A stretch of 64,000 nucleotides of DNA from Altererythrobacter lutimaris (GCF_013371495.1 NZ_JABWTA010000001.1:2516693-2580692); one strand, 5' to 3'. Positions 27,424 to 36,913 are shown, counted from the first letter of the stretch. Notes: generated by a model from the letters alone, not told the origin. Made by a program: numbers and translations.

Positions 27424-28548
27424 ATGCACGTCAAAGCCGCCATCCTGAAAGAAGCCGGACTAGCCGCACCTTATGCGCAATCAATGCCGCTGTCCGTCGA
27501 GACGGTAAAGCTGGGCGGCCCAGGTGCGAATGAGATCCTGGTCGAAGTCAAGGCGGCCGGACTTTGCCATTCCGACCTCTCCGTGATCGACAACAATCGC
27601 CCGCGCCCCTTGCCAATGGCTTTAGGTCACGAAGCGGCAGGAATCGTGCGTGAGATCGGCAGCAATGTATCCGGCCTCGTCTCTGGCGACCACGTGGCCT
27701 TGGTCTTCGTGCCAAGCTGCGGTAGTTGCTTGCCATGCGCGACCGGACGTCAAGCGCTGTGCGAGCCGGGCGCTGCTGCCAATGCGCAAGGCACATTGTT
27801 GTCAGGCGAGCGCCGGATCGAAGCCGGAGGATCGCTCGTCAATCACCATCTCGGCGTGTCTGCTTTCGCTGAGCATATTGTGGTCGATCATCGCTCTGCA
27901 GTGAAGATCGATCCGGAACTGCCGCTGGAGGTAGCGGCGTTGTTCGGCTGCGCAGTCCTTACCGGCGTGGGCGCGGTGTTCAACACTGCCCAGGTGGAGC
28001 CAGGCTCTACTGTCGCAGTGATTGGGCTCGGTGGTGTCGGGATGAGCTCAGTGCTCGGCGCACGCGCTGCCGGGGCGCGCCAAATCATCGCGGTCGACAT
28101 CCAGCCGGAGAAGTTGGAACTGGCCTCTAGTCTCGGTGCCAGTGCAACCTTTGATGCAAAGGATCCGGACTGCGCAGACCAGATTCGCGCGTTCACCCAA
28201 GGGGGCGTTGATTATGCGATAGACATGACCGGGGTTGCTTCTGCGCTGGAGCTTGCCTGGAAGATCACCATTCGCGGCGGGACTACAGTGACCGGCGGTC
28301 TCCCGCATCCCGATGCGCGTATGTCGATACCGCCGGTTGTGCTGGTAGGCGAGGAACGCACACTCAAGGGAAGTTACCTCGGGGGCGCCGTCCCGACCCG
28401 CGATGTGCCGCGCTACATCGCCATGCACCAGGCTGGATTGCTTCCAGTCGAGAAGCTGATGGGCGAAGCGATGCCGCTTGAAGAGATCAATCGTGGCTTC
28501 GATGCCTTGGCCAGTGGTTCTGCATTACGGCAGCTGATTGTTTTCTAG
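27424..28548 (+). CDS. Zinc-dependent alcohol dehydrogenase
   Basis: Medium-chain dehydrogenase/reductase of 374 residues. Catalytic zinc site Cys48 and His69-Glu70 (AGLCHSDLS, ALGHEAAG), structural zinc cysteines 99, 102, 105 and 113 (CGSCLPCATGRQALC), and NAD(P)-binding motif GLGGVG in VAVIGLGGVGMSSVLGA. The layout is that of class III-like ADHs, but the substrate cannot be told. It begins 42 bases after the permease remnant. Confidence 0.9.
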   Translation: MHVKAAILKEAGLAAPYAQSMPLSVETVKLGGPGANEILVEVKAAGLCHSDLSVIDNNRPRPLPMALGHEAAGIVREIGSNVSGLVSGDHVALVFVPSCGSCLPCATGRQALCEPGAAANAQGTLLSGERRIEAGGSLVNHHLGVSAFAEHIVVDHRSAVKIDPELPLEVAALFGCAVLTGVGAVFNTAQVEPGSTVAVIGLGGVGMSSVLGARAAGARQIIAVDIQPEKLELASSLGASATFDAKDPDCADQIRAFTQGGVDYAIDMTGVASALELAWKITIRGGTTVTGGLPHPDARMSIPPVVLVGEERTLKGSYLGGAVPTRDVPRYIAMHQAGLLPVEKLMGEAMPLEEINRGFDALASGSALRQLIVF

Positions 28549-28636
28549 CAGCGCCTCGGCGCGGCAATTTTTACCATTCGCTAACCCTGTTTCCTTTAGG
28601 TCGTTTGCCAGACCTGCGAAGGGGGCGGGCACGCGC

Positions 28637-29479
28637 ATGGAATACACTCGCGAAAGCTTGGCGGACCTGATTGTCGCGCGGCTTGAAGCCGAAGCAAAGC
28701 GCATGGCCGAGCAATGGCACACGCCTGGCCAGATCCGCAGCTGCTGGATCGACAATTTGCTCCCCGCGGACATTGTTCACGAAATCAACCGCGTGTTTCC
28801 TGTTCCGGACCGCATGGTGCTGAAAAAGAGCATGCGCGAGAACAAGCATGTCGCAGCGCAAATGGACCAGTACCATCCGGTGCTCGAAGAGATTGTCTAC
28901 GCCTTTCAGGACCAGCGGATTGTAGACCTGGTCGCGAAGATTACCGGACTTGAGGCGATGGAGCCGGACAGCGAGCTCTATGCCGGCGGGATCAGCGCGA
29001 TGCGCAAGGGCGCTTATCTGCGCCCGCATCTCGACAATTCGCATGATGCGAAACGCGAGCGCTATCGTGTGCTGAACCTGCTTTATTACGTCACACCGGA
29101 TTGGAGCAAGGCCGATGGCGGCGCGCTGCAGCTGTGGGACAATGGCCCTGACGGCGAGCCGCGCACGATCGCCAGCCTGTGCAATCGGCTGGTGCTGATG
29201 GCGACGGACAAGACCAGTTGGCACTCGGTCAATGAAGTGACCAAGGACGGTGTGCGTTCATGTATCTCGAACTACTACTTCTCGAAGGTCTCGCCTGAGG
29301 AACAGGACTACTTCCATGCGACCAGTTTCCGCCAGGAGCATGGTGAAGGACTGTCCGACCTGGTGATGCAAGCAGACAACGCACTGCGAACCGCGATCCT
29401 GAAGCTGACCGGTGACAAGCTATACAAGAACCCGCATGTCTATAAGCGCGATGGCGCAGACGAGGACAAAGCGGCTTGA
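28637..29479 (+). CDS. 2-oxoglutarate/Fe(II)-dependent oxygenase
   Basis: A 280-residue non-heme iron oxygenase of the prolyl-4-hydroxylase-like superfamily. The facial triad is His131 and Asp133 (LRPHLDNSHD) and His196 (TSWHSVNEV), with Arg207 (DGVRSCISNYYFS) placed to bind 2-oxoglutarate; GALQLWDNGPDG is the typical strand between. Substrate unknown; a protein or polysaccharide side chain is possible. Start chosen at ATG 28637 after an AAGGGGGCGGG ribosome site; an upstream in-frame start at 28538 overlaps the ADH gene. Confidence 0.85.
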   Translation: MEYTRESLADLIVARLEAEAKRMAEQWHTPGQIRSCWIDNLLPADIVHEINRVFPVPDRMVLKKSMRENKHVAAQMDQYHPVLEEIVYAFQDQRIVDLVAKITGLEAMEPDSELYAGGISAMRKGAYLRPHLDNSHDAKRERYRVLNLLYYVTPDWSKADGGALQLWDNGPDGEPRTIASLCNRLVLMATDKTSWHSVNEVTKDGVRSCISNYYFSKVSPEEQDYFHATSFRQEHGEGLSDLVMQADNALRTAILKLTGDKLYKNPHVYKRDGADEDKAA

Positions 29480-29544
29480 AGCGTCGAAGCTGTCAGGAAT
29501 TGACAGCACTTTGATCAAAGACCGGTTTGATATAGGCTCGCTGC

Positions 29545-30117
29545 ATGCTTCGGTCTTCAATTCTCGCTATTCTGTTCGCTTTTGGCCTTTCTCTTACAAG
29601 CATTGCCAATGCGCAAAGTACGCTGCCGGACGAGGTTGTAGAGACGTCCGCTCCCAAGACTGGCGATCTTGAGATACTCTACCTCTACTATCGGGGGCCA
29701 TCGGAAGGACGTCCGTTTCGCACTGCGGAAATGGCAATCAACAGCGCCGACTTGAAAGGCGACGACCTTGAGCGCGCCAAGACCGAGATGCGCTTCCAGC
29801 TCGCTGCGATGGCGCTCGATGCGGGCTGGCGCTATATCGAAGTGAACGATCTGGTCCCGTACTATCACCGCAAGCCACCGCCTGATCGTGGGGTTCTTGG
29901 CTCGCAGCTCTCGGGTCTTTTCACGAAGAAGCAGCGCACAACATCGCGGTTGAGCGGCAAGGTAAGGTTTCGCGACGAAGCAAATGCCAGAACCGTGGAC
30001 GCGCTGGAAAGCTTTAACCGGCTGGGCAAGCGTCTGTTCGGTGAAGCATTCCAAGAACGCACGAGTTGGGCTGACGAGAAACTCATCAAGCCTGTGAAAG
30101 CAGCGGAAGACTGGTAA
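29545..30117 (+). CDS. Secreted protein of unknown function
   Basis: A 190-residue protein with a signal peptide (MLRSSILAILFAFGLSLTSIANA, cleavage after residue 23). The mature part has LEILYLYYRGPSEGRPFRTAEMAINSADL, LAAMALDAGWRYIEVNDL and a basic C-terminal half. I do not recognise a family. It stands between the oxygenase and repeat copy B. Confidence 0.6.
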   Translation: MLRSSILAILFAFGLSLTSIANAQSTLPDEVVETSAPKTGDLEILYLYYRGPSEGRPFRTAEMAINSADLKGDDLERAKTEMRFQLAAMALDAGWRYIEVNDLVPYYHRKPPPDRGVLGSQLSGLFTKKQRTTSRLSGKVRFRDEANARTVDALESFNRLGKRLFGEAFQERTSWADEKLIKPVKAAEDW

Positions 30118-30154
30118 CTCCGGCCAAAATCCGCCTTCGAGCGGCCTTGCAGAC

Positions 30155-30425
30155 ATTTCCTACATTGGCGCTACCGATTAGATCGGGGGGCGATTCCGGG
30201 CGGGCGGTTTCCCTCATGGAGTTTGCCAAAAATAGGAAAAGTGTCAACTTTGTTGGAAGGGCCAAAGACGGCAGAATTCTGCGAGGTTGAGGCCGATTAA
30301 GCGAAGTTGACAGGTGTCAACTTTGTCAACTTTGTTGGAATGGAGGGTTCGGGTGGCCAGGCCTCTAAAACGAAACCCCAAAACGCTTGCATTTCCGGGC
30401 AGAATCGCTAGACGCGCCGCTTCTC
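30155..30425 (+). repeat. Direct repeat copy B (~270 bp), upstream of rplK
   Basis: Partner of copy A (26878-27150), same orientation, 3.3 kb downstream. It begins 37 bases after the preceding gene, as copy A does (27 bases), and ends at CGCTTCTC, past the CTTGCA-N16-CTAGAC promoter of rplK. Inside it TGTCAACTTTGT is doubled (TGTCAACTTTGTCAACTTTG), while copy A has a diverged single form. The 430-base gap before rplK holds this repeat and the rplK leader; no gene is seen there. Confidence 0.8.
30386..30413 (+). promoter_or_regulatory. Candidate promoter of rplK-rplA
   Basis: CTTGCA and CTAGAC separated by 16 bases, matching the secE promoter (CTTGCT-N17-CTAGAT). It would give a leader of about 130 bases that contains TTCTCA / TGAGAA (30421-30440) and the near-perfect palindrome GGTTTGCATATGCAAGCC (30453-30470). 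These could be part of ribosomal-protein feedback control, for example by L1, which is known to act on the rplK leader in enterobacteria; this is inference. Confidence 0.5.
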
Positions 30426-30547
30426 ATCCAAAAGTGAGAAATCCGCGCGGGAGGTTTGCATATGCAAGCCGCTGGACCGCTTAACATGAGAGCCGCATCA
30501 AACGGGCGCTGAGCCTGGCGGTTCGATAGTGAGAAAGGAGGCCATTC

Positions 30548-30979
30548 GTGGCCAAGAAAATCGAAGGCTATATCAAGCTGATGGTGCCTGCTGGCACCGC
30601 CAATCCTTCGCCCCCGCTGGGCCCGGCACTGGGTCAGCGCGGCGTGAACATCATGGAATTCTGTAAAGCGTTCAACGCTGCGACAGACGACATTGAAAAG
30701 AACGCTCCGGTCCCGACGGTCATCACTGTCTATGCTGACCGTTCGTTCAGCTTCATCACCAAGCAGCCAACTGCGACTTACCTCATCAAGAAAGCTGCGA
30801 AGCTCAAGTCAGGCTCTGGCGAGCCAGGCAAGGTTTCTGCCGGCACGATCAAGTCGAGCCAGGTCAAGGAAATCGCAGAGGCGAAGATGAAGGACCTCAA
30901 CGCAAACGATATCGATCAGGCGATGAAGATCATCGAAGGCTCATGCCGTTCGATGGGCCTCGACGTGGTGGAGGGCTAA
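30548..30979 (+). CDS. rplK: 50S ribosomal protein L11
   Basis: A 143-residue ribosomal protein of the GTPase-associated centre. Conserved [26 protein letters not shown] (read across), MEFCKAFNA and [23 protein letters not shown] start with strong ribosome site AAAGGAGG. rplA follows four bases later. Confidence 0.98.
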   Translation: MAKKIEGYIKLMVPAGTANPSPPLGPALGQRGVNIMEFCKAFNAATDDIEKNAPVPTVITVYADRSFSFITKQPTATYLIKKAAKLKSGSGEPGKVSAGTIKSSQVKEIAEAKMKDLNANDIDQAMKIIEGSCRSMGLDVVEG

Positions 30980-30983
30980 GCAG

Positions 30984-31679
30984 ATGGCAAAGCTGACAAA
31001 GAAGCAGAAGGTGCTGGCTGAACTCGATAGCGAGAAGCTGTACACCGTCGACGATGCGATCAAGACGCTGAAGGAACATGGTTCGAAGAAGTTCGACGAG
31101 ACCGTTGAGCTGGCGATGAACCTGGGCGTTGACCCGCGTCACGCTGACCAGATGGTTCGCGGTATGGTTTCGCTGCCATCGGGCACCGGCAAGGACGTGA
31201 AGGTCGCTGTGTTCGCCAAGGGCGATAATGCGGACAAGGCACTGGCTGCAGGCGCTGACAAGGTTGGCGCAGAAGACCTCATGGAAGACATGCAGGCTGG
31301 CAATCTTGACTATGACCGCGTGATCGCGACCCCTGACATGATGGGTGTTGTTGGTCGTTTGGGTAAGGTTCTGGGTCCCAAGGGCCTGATGCCAAACCCG
31401 AAGCTGGGCACGGTTACGCCGAATGTGGAGCAGGCCGTTAAGGACGCCAAGGGCGGCCAGGTCGAATTCCGCGTCGAGAAGATGGGCATCATCCACTCCG
31501 GCATCGGCAAGCTCTCTTTCAAGGACGAAGACCTTAAGGCGAACTTCGAAGCGTTGACGCAAGCGATCGTGAAGGGCAAACCTTCCGGCGCCAAGGGAAA
31601 GTATGTGAAGCGCATCTCGCTGACCTCGACGATGGGCCCGGGCCTGAAGATTGATTTGGGTGAAGTAGAGGGGGCGTAA
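30984..31679 (+). CDS. rplA: 50S ribosomal protein L1
   Basis: A 231-residue protein of the L1 stalk. Conserved [43 protein letters not shown] (split at the Gly) and [15 protein letters not shown]. It is followed by a terminator, and rplJ-rplL do not follow, so this is a two-gene operon. Confidence 0.98.
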   Translation: MAKLTKKQKVLAELDSEKLYTVDDAIKTLKEHGSKKFDETVELAMNLGVDPRHADQMVRGMVSLPSGTGKDVKVAVFAKGDNADKALAAGADKVGAEDLMEDMQAGNLDYDRVIATPDMMGVVGRLGKVLGPKGLMPNPKLGTVTPNVEQAVKDAKGGQVEFRVEKMGIIHSGIGKLSFKDEDLKANFEALTQAIVKGKPSGAKGKYVKRISLTSTMGPGLKIDLGEVEGA

Positions 31680-31708
31680 GCCACTTTCCTACTCGAATAA
31701 GAATTGCG

Positions 31709-31736
31709 AAGGGCCGGGGGAAACCTCGGCCCTTTC
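31709..31736 (+). terminator. Rho-independent terminator after rplA
   Basis: Stem GGGCCGGGG / CCTCGGCCC (with one mismatch) and loop GAAA, followed by TTTCTC, 30 bases after the rplA stop. Confidence 0.8.
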
Positions 31737-31782
31737 TCATTGTTGTGCGCGAATGTCGGTGTGTGGGCTTGGGCGGATGGGA

Positions 31783-32292
31783 TCATACATGTTCGCTCAA
31801 ACCCGCCTCCTTTTCTAAGAGTTCGAGAATTTCGTTGAGATGATGCTCAGCTCGCCTGTTAAAAATGAAATGAAGAACCGGAAACAAAAGCCAAAAAACA
31901 GGAATGACCACCCAAAACGTCCACACGTCTCCTTCCCGAGGCGCATCTGTGATTAATGCATATATGAACGAGCAGGTAAAAAGGCTGAGGAACACGTACC
32001 AGATCGAAAAGAATGCCAGTACGAAAACGGGCGCACCGAACCGGCCGCTCACCTGTGTGCGGCCTAGGCTTTCTGAAAGTCGTCCAACGAAAATTGGGCG
32101 AAAACCGTTGTTGAAGATTGGCGTACTCCAGCCCAATCTAATTTGGCCGAGATACACGCCTCCGGTCACGCCATGAGCAAATGGCGAAAAGGCCGATCCG
32201 GCTGCGTTGTCTATCTTTTCTTTGATTTCCAACCGCGGAAGGTTCGAATGGAGATTAATTCTTCTGCCAAGGATGTAATCTTTGAGTGTCAT
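31783..32292 (-). CDS. Small membrane protein of unknown function
   Basis: A 169-residue protein starting [18 protein letters not shown]. The N-terminal half is soluble, with [29 protein letters not shown] (residues about 40-70). Two membrane helices follow (about 88-110 and 122-143), then a charged tail [16 protein letters not shown] recognise no family. The frame is open to 32520, but that extension is antisense-like to the end of the CinA gene; ATG 32292 is preferred. Confidence 0.5.
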   Translation of the reverse strand: MTLKDYILGRRINLHSNLPRLEIKEKIDNAAGSAFSPFAHGVTGGVYLGQIRLGWSTPIFNNGFRPIFVGRLSESLGRTQVSGRFGAPVFVLAFFSIWYVFLSLFTCSFIYALITDAPREGDVWTFWVVIPVFWLLFPVLHFIFNRRAEHHLNEILELLEKEAGLSEHV

Positions 32293-32356
32293 ACGCTTTA
32301 TTGAGCGAATTGTGCTTGGAGCGCCATGGAGTGGGACACCATCCCCAATGCCCCGC

Positions 32357-33118
32357 TCAAATGCCGCCCACAGTGTATCCGAAGCCTTCGTTTTCGAGGC
32401 CCTTGCAAAGGTCCGCCATGCACGCATCAAGCGCAGCCTGGTCGGTTGAGCGCACAACAAAGTTGGAGCCAACTTTGCCTTCCTTGAAGAAGGGATAGCT
32501 CCCGATCTGGCATTGCTCATGAGCTTGCTCGACTTTGCGGAGCATCACAGCCACTTCGCTTTCCGGAATGAAGCCGCCGACCGTTTCTGCGATTAGCGGT
32601 GCGCCGCCTTCCAGCTCCCCTGTCAGGGAATCGAGCATGCCCGCAGTGATGTGCGGCACGCCTGCCATCAGGAAGATGTTGCCTAGCCGGATACCCGGCG
32701 CACCCGACATGCGGTTGCGGATCAGCTCTGCTCCTTGCGGCACACGCGCCATGCGCAAGCGGCCTTCATTCACGCCGCCTTTATCGGCGTAGTACTTTTC
32801 AAGGATTGCTCGCGCTTCAGGATGGACAATGACCTCGACACCGAGCGCCTTGGCAATCGCATCGACAGTGATGTCATCATGCGTCGGGCCAATCCCGCCG
32901 GTTGTGAAAACATAGTCATTGTCAGCACGAAGCGCGTTGAAGGCGGCGACAATTCTGTCTTCGTCATCGGCCACGACGCGAACCTCAGCCAAGCGAATAC
33001 CTTGTACCTGCAGCCAGCTTGCGACTTGCGCGATGTTCTTGTCATGCGTGCGACCGGACAGGATCTCGTCACCGATGATGACCAGTCCTGCGGTCCAGAT
33101 TTTCTCAGGAGAATTCAT
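32357..33118 (-). CDS. CinA-like molybdopterin-binding protein
   Basis: A 253-residue protein matching the N-terminal domain of CinA: GLVIIGDEILSGRTHDKN, VVADDEDRIVAAF, FTTGGIGPTHDDITVDAIAKALG and GAPGIRLGNIFLMAGVPHI. It lacks the C-terminal amidase (PncC) domain of full CinA. Possible roles are a pyrophosphatase or nucleotide clean-up function, as proposed for this domain. The monooxygenase gene lies 39 bases further along the + strand on the same strand, upstream in transcription. Confidence 0.88.
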   Translation of the reverse strand: MNSPEKIWTAGLVIIGDEILSGRTHDKNIAQVASWLQVQGIRLAEVRVVADDEDRIVAAFNALRADNDYVFTTGGIGPTHDDITVDAIAKALGVEVIVHPEARAILEKYYADKGGVNEGRLRMARVPQGAELIRNRMSGAPGIRLGNIFLMAGVPHITAGMLDSLTGELEGGAPLIAETVGGFIPESEVAVMLRKVEQAHEQCQIGSYPFFKEGKVGSNFVVRSTDQAALDACMADLCKGLENEGFGYTVGGI

Positions 33119-33157
33119 GACCCTTCGGTTAGGACAGAGGGCAACCAGAAGAAACCC

Positions 33158-34666
33158 CTATTCGGCGGCTTCCAGCTGTTCAGCCTTGCCTTGCGCTGTG
33201 TCAGCGCCCGCAGGCAGGAATGCCAGCAGGCCGTCTTCTATCTCGCCATCGCGCATTATCTTGCGGTCGAACCGGTATTCCTGGTTGAGACGCCAAGGGT
33301 ACTCGGTCGCGCTTTTGGGCATGATATGCTTGCCGCGCTGGATGTAGCCGGAGGAGAAATCGAACAGATCGTCTTCTTCCAGCTTGGCTTCTGCTTGTGG
33401 CGGCAAGTACGGCATGGCGATCTTGCTGCCCTTGGCTTGCATCGTGTTGAGGACGCGGCAAACATATTCGGAGTTCAGGTCCGCGCGAAGGGTCCAGCTC
33501 GCATTGAGATAGCCGAACACAACCGCGAGGTTGGGCAGGTTCGAGAACATGCAGCCCTTGTAATAATAGCGCTCGCTGAAATTGACCGGCGCACCATCAT
33601 GGCTGATCGCGATCTTTCCCGCGATCGCAAGGCTGAGGCCTGTTGCCGTGACGACAATGTCCGCTTCCAGCAACTCGCCGGATTTCAGCCGAACACCGCC
33701 TGCTTCGAATGCTTTGATGTGGCCGGTCTTGATCGAAGCATTGCCTGTCTTGATCGCTTCGAAGAAATCGCCGTCGGGTACCAAGCAGAGGCGCTGATCC
33801 CAAGGGTTGTAAGGCGGCGTGAAATCCGCTTCGTCATACTGGCCCGCACCCAGGTGTTCATCGACACCTTTCTTAAGCGCATTCTTGACCTTGTCCGGCT
33901 TGTTGCGCGCCATCTTGAAAGCGAAATCCTGGAACCAGATGTTCTTCGCTCGCGTGATCTTGTAAGCGAGACCTTCCGGCAAAACCTTGCGCATGAAGTT
34001 CGCTATCCCGTCTTTCGCAGGGCGACTGATCATCCAGGTCGGCGTGCGCTGCAGCATGGTCACATGAGCGGCCTTTTCCGCCATCGCAGGGACGATCGTG
34101 ACTGCGGTTGCGCCGGATCCGATGACTACAACCTTCTTGCCTGAGTAGTCGAGATCCTCCGGCCAGAATTGCGGGTGGATGACCTCGCCGTCAAACGCGC
34201 TGAAATCGAATCCGGCATTGTAAGGATCATCATAATCGTAATAGCCCGAGCCGAGATAGAGGAAGCCTGCCGTCAGCGTTTTGCGCTGGCCATCACTGGT
34301 TTCGACCGTCACGTTCCATTGAGCGGCGTCTGTGTCGAAATCGGCAGCGATCACTTTGGTGTCAAACTGGATGTGTTGACGGATATCGCGCTCATCGACG
34401 ATGCGGTTCAGATATTCGATGATGGAAGGGCCATCGGCGATGGATTTTTCATGCTTCCAAGGCTCGAACACAAAGCCAAGTGTATGCATGTCGCTGTCCG
34501 AACGAATGCCGGGATATTGGAAGAGGTCCCAAGTCCCGCCGAGATTCTCGCGCTGCTCGACAAGCGCGAATGTCCGGCCGGGACTGTGCATCTGCATGTG
34601 CGCGGCCATGCCGATGCCGGAAATCCCTGCGCCTACAATCAGAACGTCTGTGTCTGGTGCTTGCAT
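33158..34666 (-). CDS. Flavin-containing (Baeyer-Villiger type) monooxygenase
   Basis: FAD- and NADPH-dependent monooxygenase of 502 residues. FAD motif GAGISGIGMA at the N terminus, the Baeyer-Villiger fingerprint in FDGEVIHPQFWPE (FxGxxxHxxxWP), NADPH motif GSGATAVT and the late VVTATGL. It inserts oxygen into ketones or oxidises heteroatoms; the substrate is unknown. It diverges from a TonB receptor gene and may share a 115-base control region with it. Confidence 0.88.
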   Translation of the reverse strand: MQAPDTDVLIVGAGISGIGMAAHMQMHSPGRTFALVEQRENLGGTWDLFQYPGIRSDSDMHTLGFVFEPWKHEKSIADGPSIIEYLNRIVDERDIRQHIQFDTKVIAADFDTDAAQWNVTVETSDGQRKTLTAGFLYLGSGYYDYDDPYNAGFDFSAFDGEVIHPQFWPEDLDYSGKKVVVIGSGATAVTIVPAMAEKAAHVTMLQRTPTWMISRPAKDGIANFMRKVLPEGLAYKITRAKNIWFQDFAFKMARNKPDKVKNALKKGVDEHLGAGQYDEADFTPPYNPWDQRLCLVPDGDFFEAIKTGNASIKTGHIKAFEAGGVRLKSGELLEADIVVTATGLSLAIAGKIAISHDGAPVNFSERYYYKGCMFSNLPNLAVVFGYLNASWTLRADLNSEYVCRVLNTMQAKGSKIAMPYLPPQAEAKLEEDDLFDFSSGYIQRGKHIMPKSATEYPWRLNQEYRFDRKIMRDGEIEDGLLAFLPAGADTAQGKAEQLEAAE

Positions 34667-34781
34667 CGCTTCTGTGTCCTCTCGCCTGCTGACAGTTGTG
34701 TAAGCGAGCTGCGATAAAAATGCGAGTCACCATTGCATTTTGCAACTGACTATGTGGCTTGAGTCGGTTAGGGCGCGCGCG

Positions 34782-36812
34782 ATGCATATTCCTACACGCT
34801 TGTTTATTGCCGCTTCTTTGGTCCCGTTCGCAACGCCGCTTATGGCGCAGGACGTGATGGAGGACGAAGCTGACGCGCTAGATGATGTCATAGTCGTGAC
34901 CGGTCAGGGCTTGGAGCAAGCTCCGTCTGTCGCCGCCTACGCTGTAAGCGAGGTGGAGCGGGACGACTTGCTGTCTGTGCCATCAGGACGGATTGAAGAA
35001 GCGCTCGGTTCGGTCGCAGGCTTCCAGCAATTCCGGCGCTCTGACAGCCGCTCGTCAAACCCGAGCGCGCAAGGCGTGACATTAAGGGCGCTCGGCGGAA
35101 ACGCGACAAGCCGCGCGCTTGTCCTGCTCGATGGCGTGCCAATGGCGGATCCGTTTTTCGGCTATATTCCGTTGAGCGCGCTGGCGCCTGAAAGGCTTGC
35201 GAGCATTCGTGTGACGCGCGGCGGCGGCTCCGGTCCGTTTGGGGCAGGCGCCTTGTCGGGCACCATTGAACTGGTAAGCGCGAGCGCTGCAACGCTCTCT
35301 CCGTTCCAGGCAAGCGCGCTGATCAATGATCGCGGCGAGACGGAAGCGAGTGCGACTGTCGCTCAGCGGCTTGGCAGCGGCGAAGTGACGGCGTTTGGCC
35401 GGTGGGATCGAGGGCAAGGCTTCTTCACGACGCCTGAAGACCAGCGTGTGCCTGCAAGCGCGAGAGCCGCTTTCGACAGCTGGTCTGCGGGGCTTCGCTC
35501 AGTCGTTCCAGTCAGCCCGGATGTCGAGCTCCAAGCGCGAATATTGGCCTTTCGCGATGAACGCACGCTGCGGTTCGATGGAGCGGATTCCTCTAGCGAA
35601 GGGCAAGATGCGAGCGTGCGACTGGTTGGGCGCGGCGACTGGCAGTTCGATGCGCTTGCCTATGTCCAAGCGCGCAACTTCTCCAACATCGTGATCAGTT
35701 CGACGCGCTTTGTACGTGTGCTCGATCAGCGCAACACGCCTTCGACCGGCCTTGGCGGTAAGCTTGAGCTGCGCCCTCCGGTCGGCGACGAGCACACCCT
35801 GCGGCTGGGCGCGGACTATCGCCGCGCCAATGGTGAGCTGCAGGAAGAGGCATACAGTGCGTTCACCGGAGCCTTGCGAGAGAGGCGCCGCGCTGGCGGC
35901 ATAAACAGCAATCTCGGCTTCTTCATTGAAGATGACTGGCGGGCGGGGCGCTTGCTTCTCACTGGGGGCCTTCGGGCAAACTACACGCGCATTGCAGATG
36001 GTTTCTTCCGCGCTGAGAACGCAGGCGGCGACGTGGTAGCTGAGACAATCGCGCCGACGCGCAGCGATTGGAGTGTCAGCTGGCGTGCGGGTGCAAACTA
36101 TCAGCTGAGCGAAAATGCGTCCCTGCGTGCGGCGGCCTATACCGGCCTTCGTTTGCCGACTTTGAACGAGCTCTACCGGCCCTTTGTTGTTTTTCCGGTT
36201 GTTACGCAGGCGAACGCGGCTCTCGAGAATGAACGTCTCGAAGGCTACGAGATCGGCGCAGACTTGTCGCTCGCGCCCGGTGTGTCCTTCTCGCTCACCG
36301 CGTTTGATAATGAAGTCGAAGGCGCAATCGCTAATGTGACGTTGGAGCCGAACTTGCGTGAGCGGCAGAACCTTCCGGCAGTATCTTCGCAAGGCCTGGA
36401 AGCGGCAGCGCAGGTCGAGATGGGGCGATTCTTAGTGCAAGCAAGCGCTGTCTGGAGCGATGCGAAAATCAAAGGCGAGGGCGCTTCACTCGCGCTTGAT
36501 GGCAACAGGCCGCCTCAAGTCCCTCGCTTTGCTGCTGCAGCAACAGCAAGCTGGCAAAATGAACAGGGCTGGCAGATTGCAGCACAACTGCGTCACACGG
36601 CGAAACAGTTTGAAGACGATAGGGAAACAGATGCTTTGCCATCAGCCACCACACTGTCTGGATTTGCGCAAATCCCGTTGGATGGAGGACTGCAGTTAGT
36701 TCTCCGCGGAGAGAATTTGACTGACGAGACCATCGTCACTCGAAACGCCAATGGCGCGATTGACCTCGGCGCTCCCAGAACTTTCTGGATTGGCTTACGC
36801 TACGGCATCTGA
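34782..36812 (+). CDS. TonB-dependent receptor (676 residues)
   Basis: Outer-membrane receptor with signal peptide (MHIPTRLFIAASLVPFATPLMA), a TonB box-like DDVIVVTG, plug domain (SVAGFQQFRRSDSRSSNPSAQGVTLRALGGN across the plug, VLLDGVPMADPFFGYIP) and a 22-strand barrel ending in FWIGLRYGI. The size and plug resemble vitamin or siderophore receptors, but no neighbour names the substrate. ATG 34782 is preferred; an in-frame TTG at 34740 would add 14 residues before the signal. Confidence 0.88.
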   Translation: MHIPTRLFIAASLVPFATPLMAQDVMEDEADALDDVIVVTGQGLEQAPSVAAYAVSEVERDDLLSVPSGRIEEALGSVAGFQQFRRSDSRSSNPSAQGVTLRALGGNATSRALVLLDGVPMADPFFGYIPLSALAPERLASIRVTRGGGSGPFGAGALSGTIELVSASAATLSPFQASALINDRGETEASATVAQRLGSGEVTAFGRWDRGQGFFTTPEDQRVPASARAAFDSWSAGLRSVVPVSPDVELQARILAFRDERTLRFDGADSSSEGQDASVRLVGRGDWQFDALAYVQARNFSNIVISSTRFVRVLDQRNTPSTGLGGKLELRPPVGDEHTLRLGADYRRANGELQEEAYSAFTGALRERRRAGGINSNLGFFIEDDWRAGRLLLTGGLRANYTRIADGFFRAENAGGDVVAETIAPTRSDWSVSWRAGANYQLSENASLRAAAYTGLRLPTLNELYRPFVVFPVVTQANAALENERLEGYEIGADLSLAPGVSFSLTAFDNEVEGAIANVTLEPNLRERQNLPAVSSQGLEAAAQVEMGRFLVQASAVWSDAKIKGEGASLALDGNRPPQVPRFAAAATASWQNEQGWQIAAQLRHTAKQFEDDRETDALPSATTLSGFAQIPLDGGLQLVLRGENLTDETIVTRNANGAIDLGAPRTFWIGLRYGI

Positions 36813-36913
36813 GGGTTAGCAAACGCTTCTGTGGCAAATTTGCACCGCGAATAGGACAAGTCGCGGTTCAGGCTTGTAACTTTAAGACTTTCATGGATAC
36901 TCTCATGGAATAA

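Noticed and set aside
32735-34144. Long + strand frame (469 codons)
   Set aside because: Antisense to the CinA-like and monooxygenase genes, both with clear motifs; a GC-rich shadow frame.
34733-34745. TTGCA-TTT-TGCAA inverted repeat before the TonB receptor
   Set aside because: Arms of only five bases; not enough to call an operator.
35499-36392. Minus strand frame inside the TonB receptor gene
   Set aside because: Shadow of the receptor; no ribosome site or domain.
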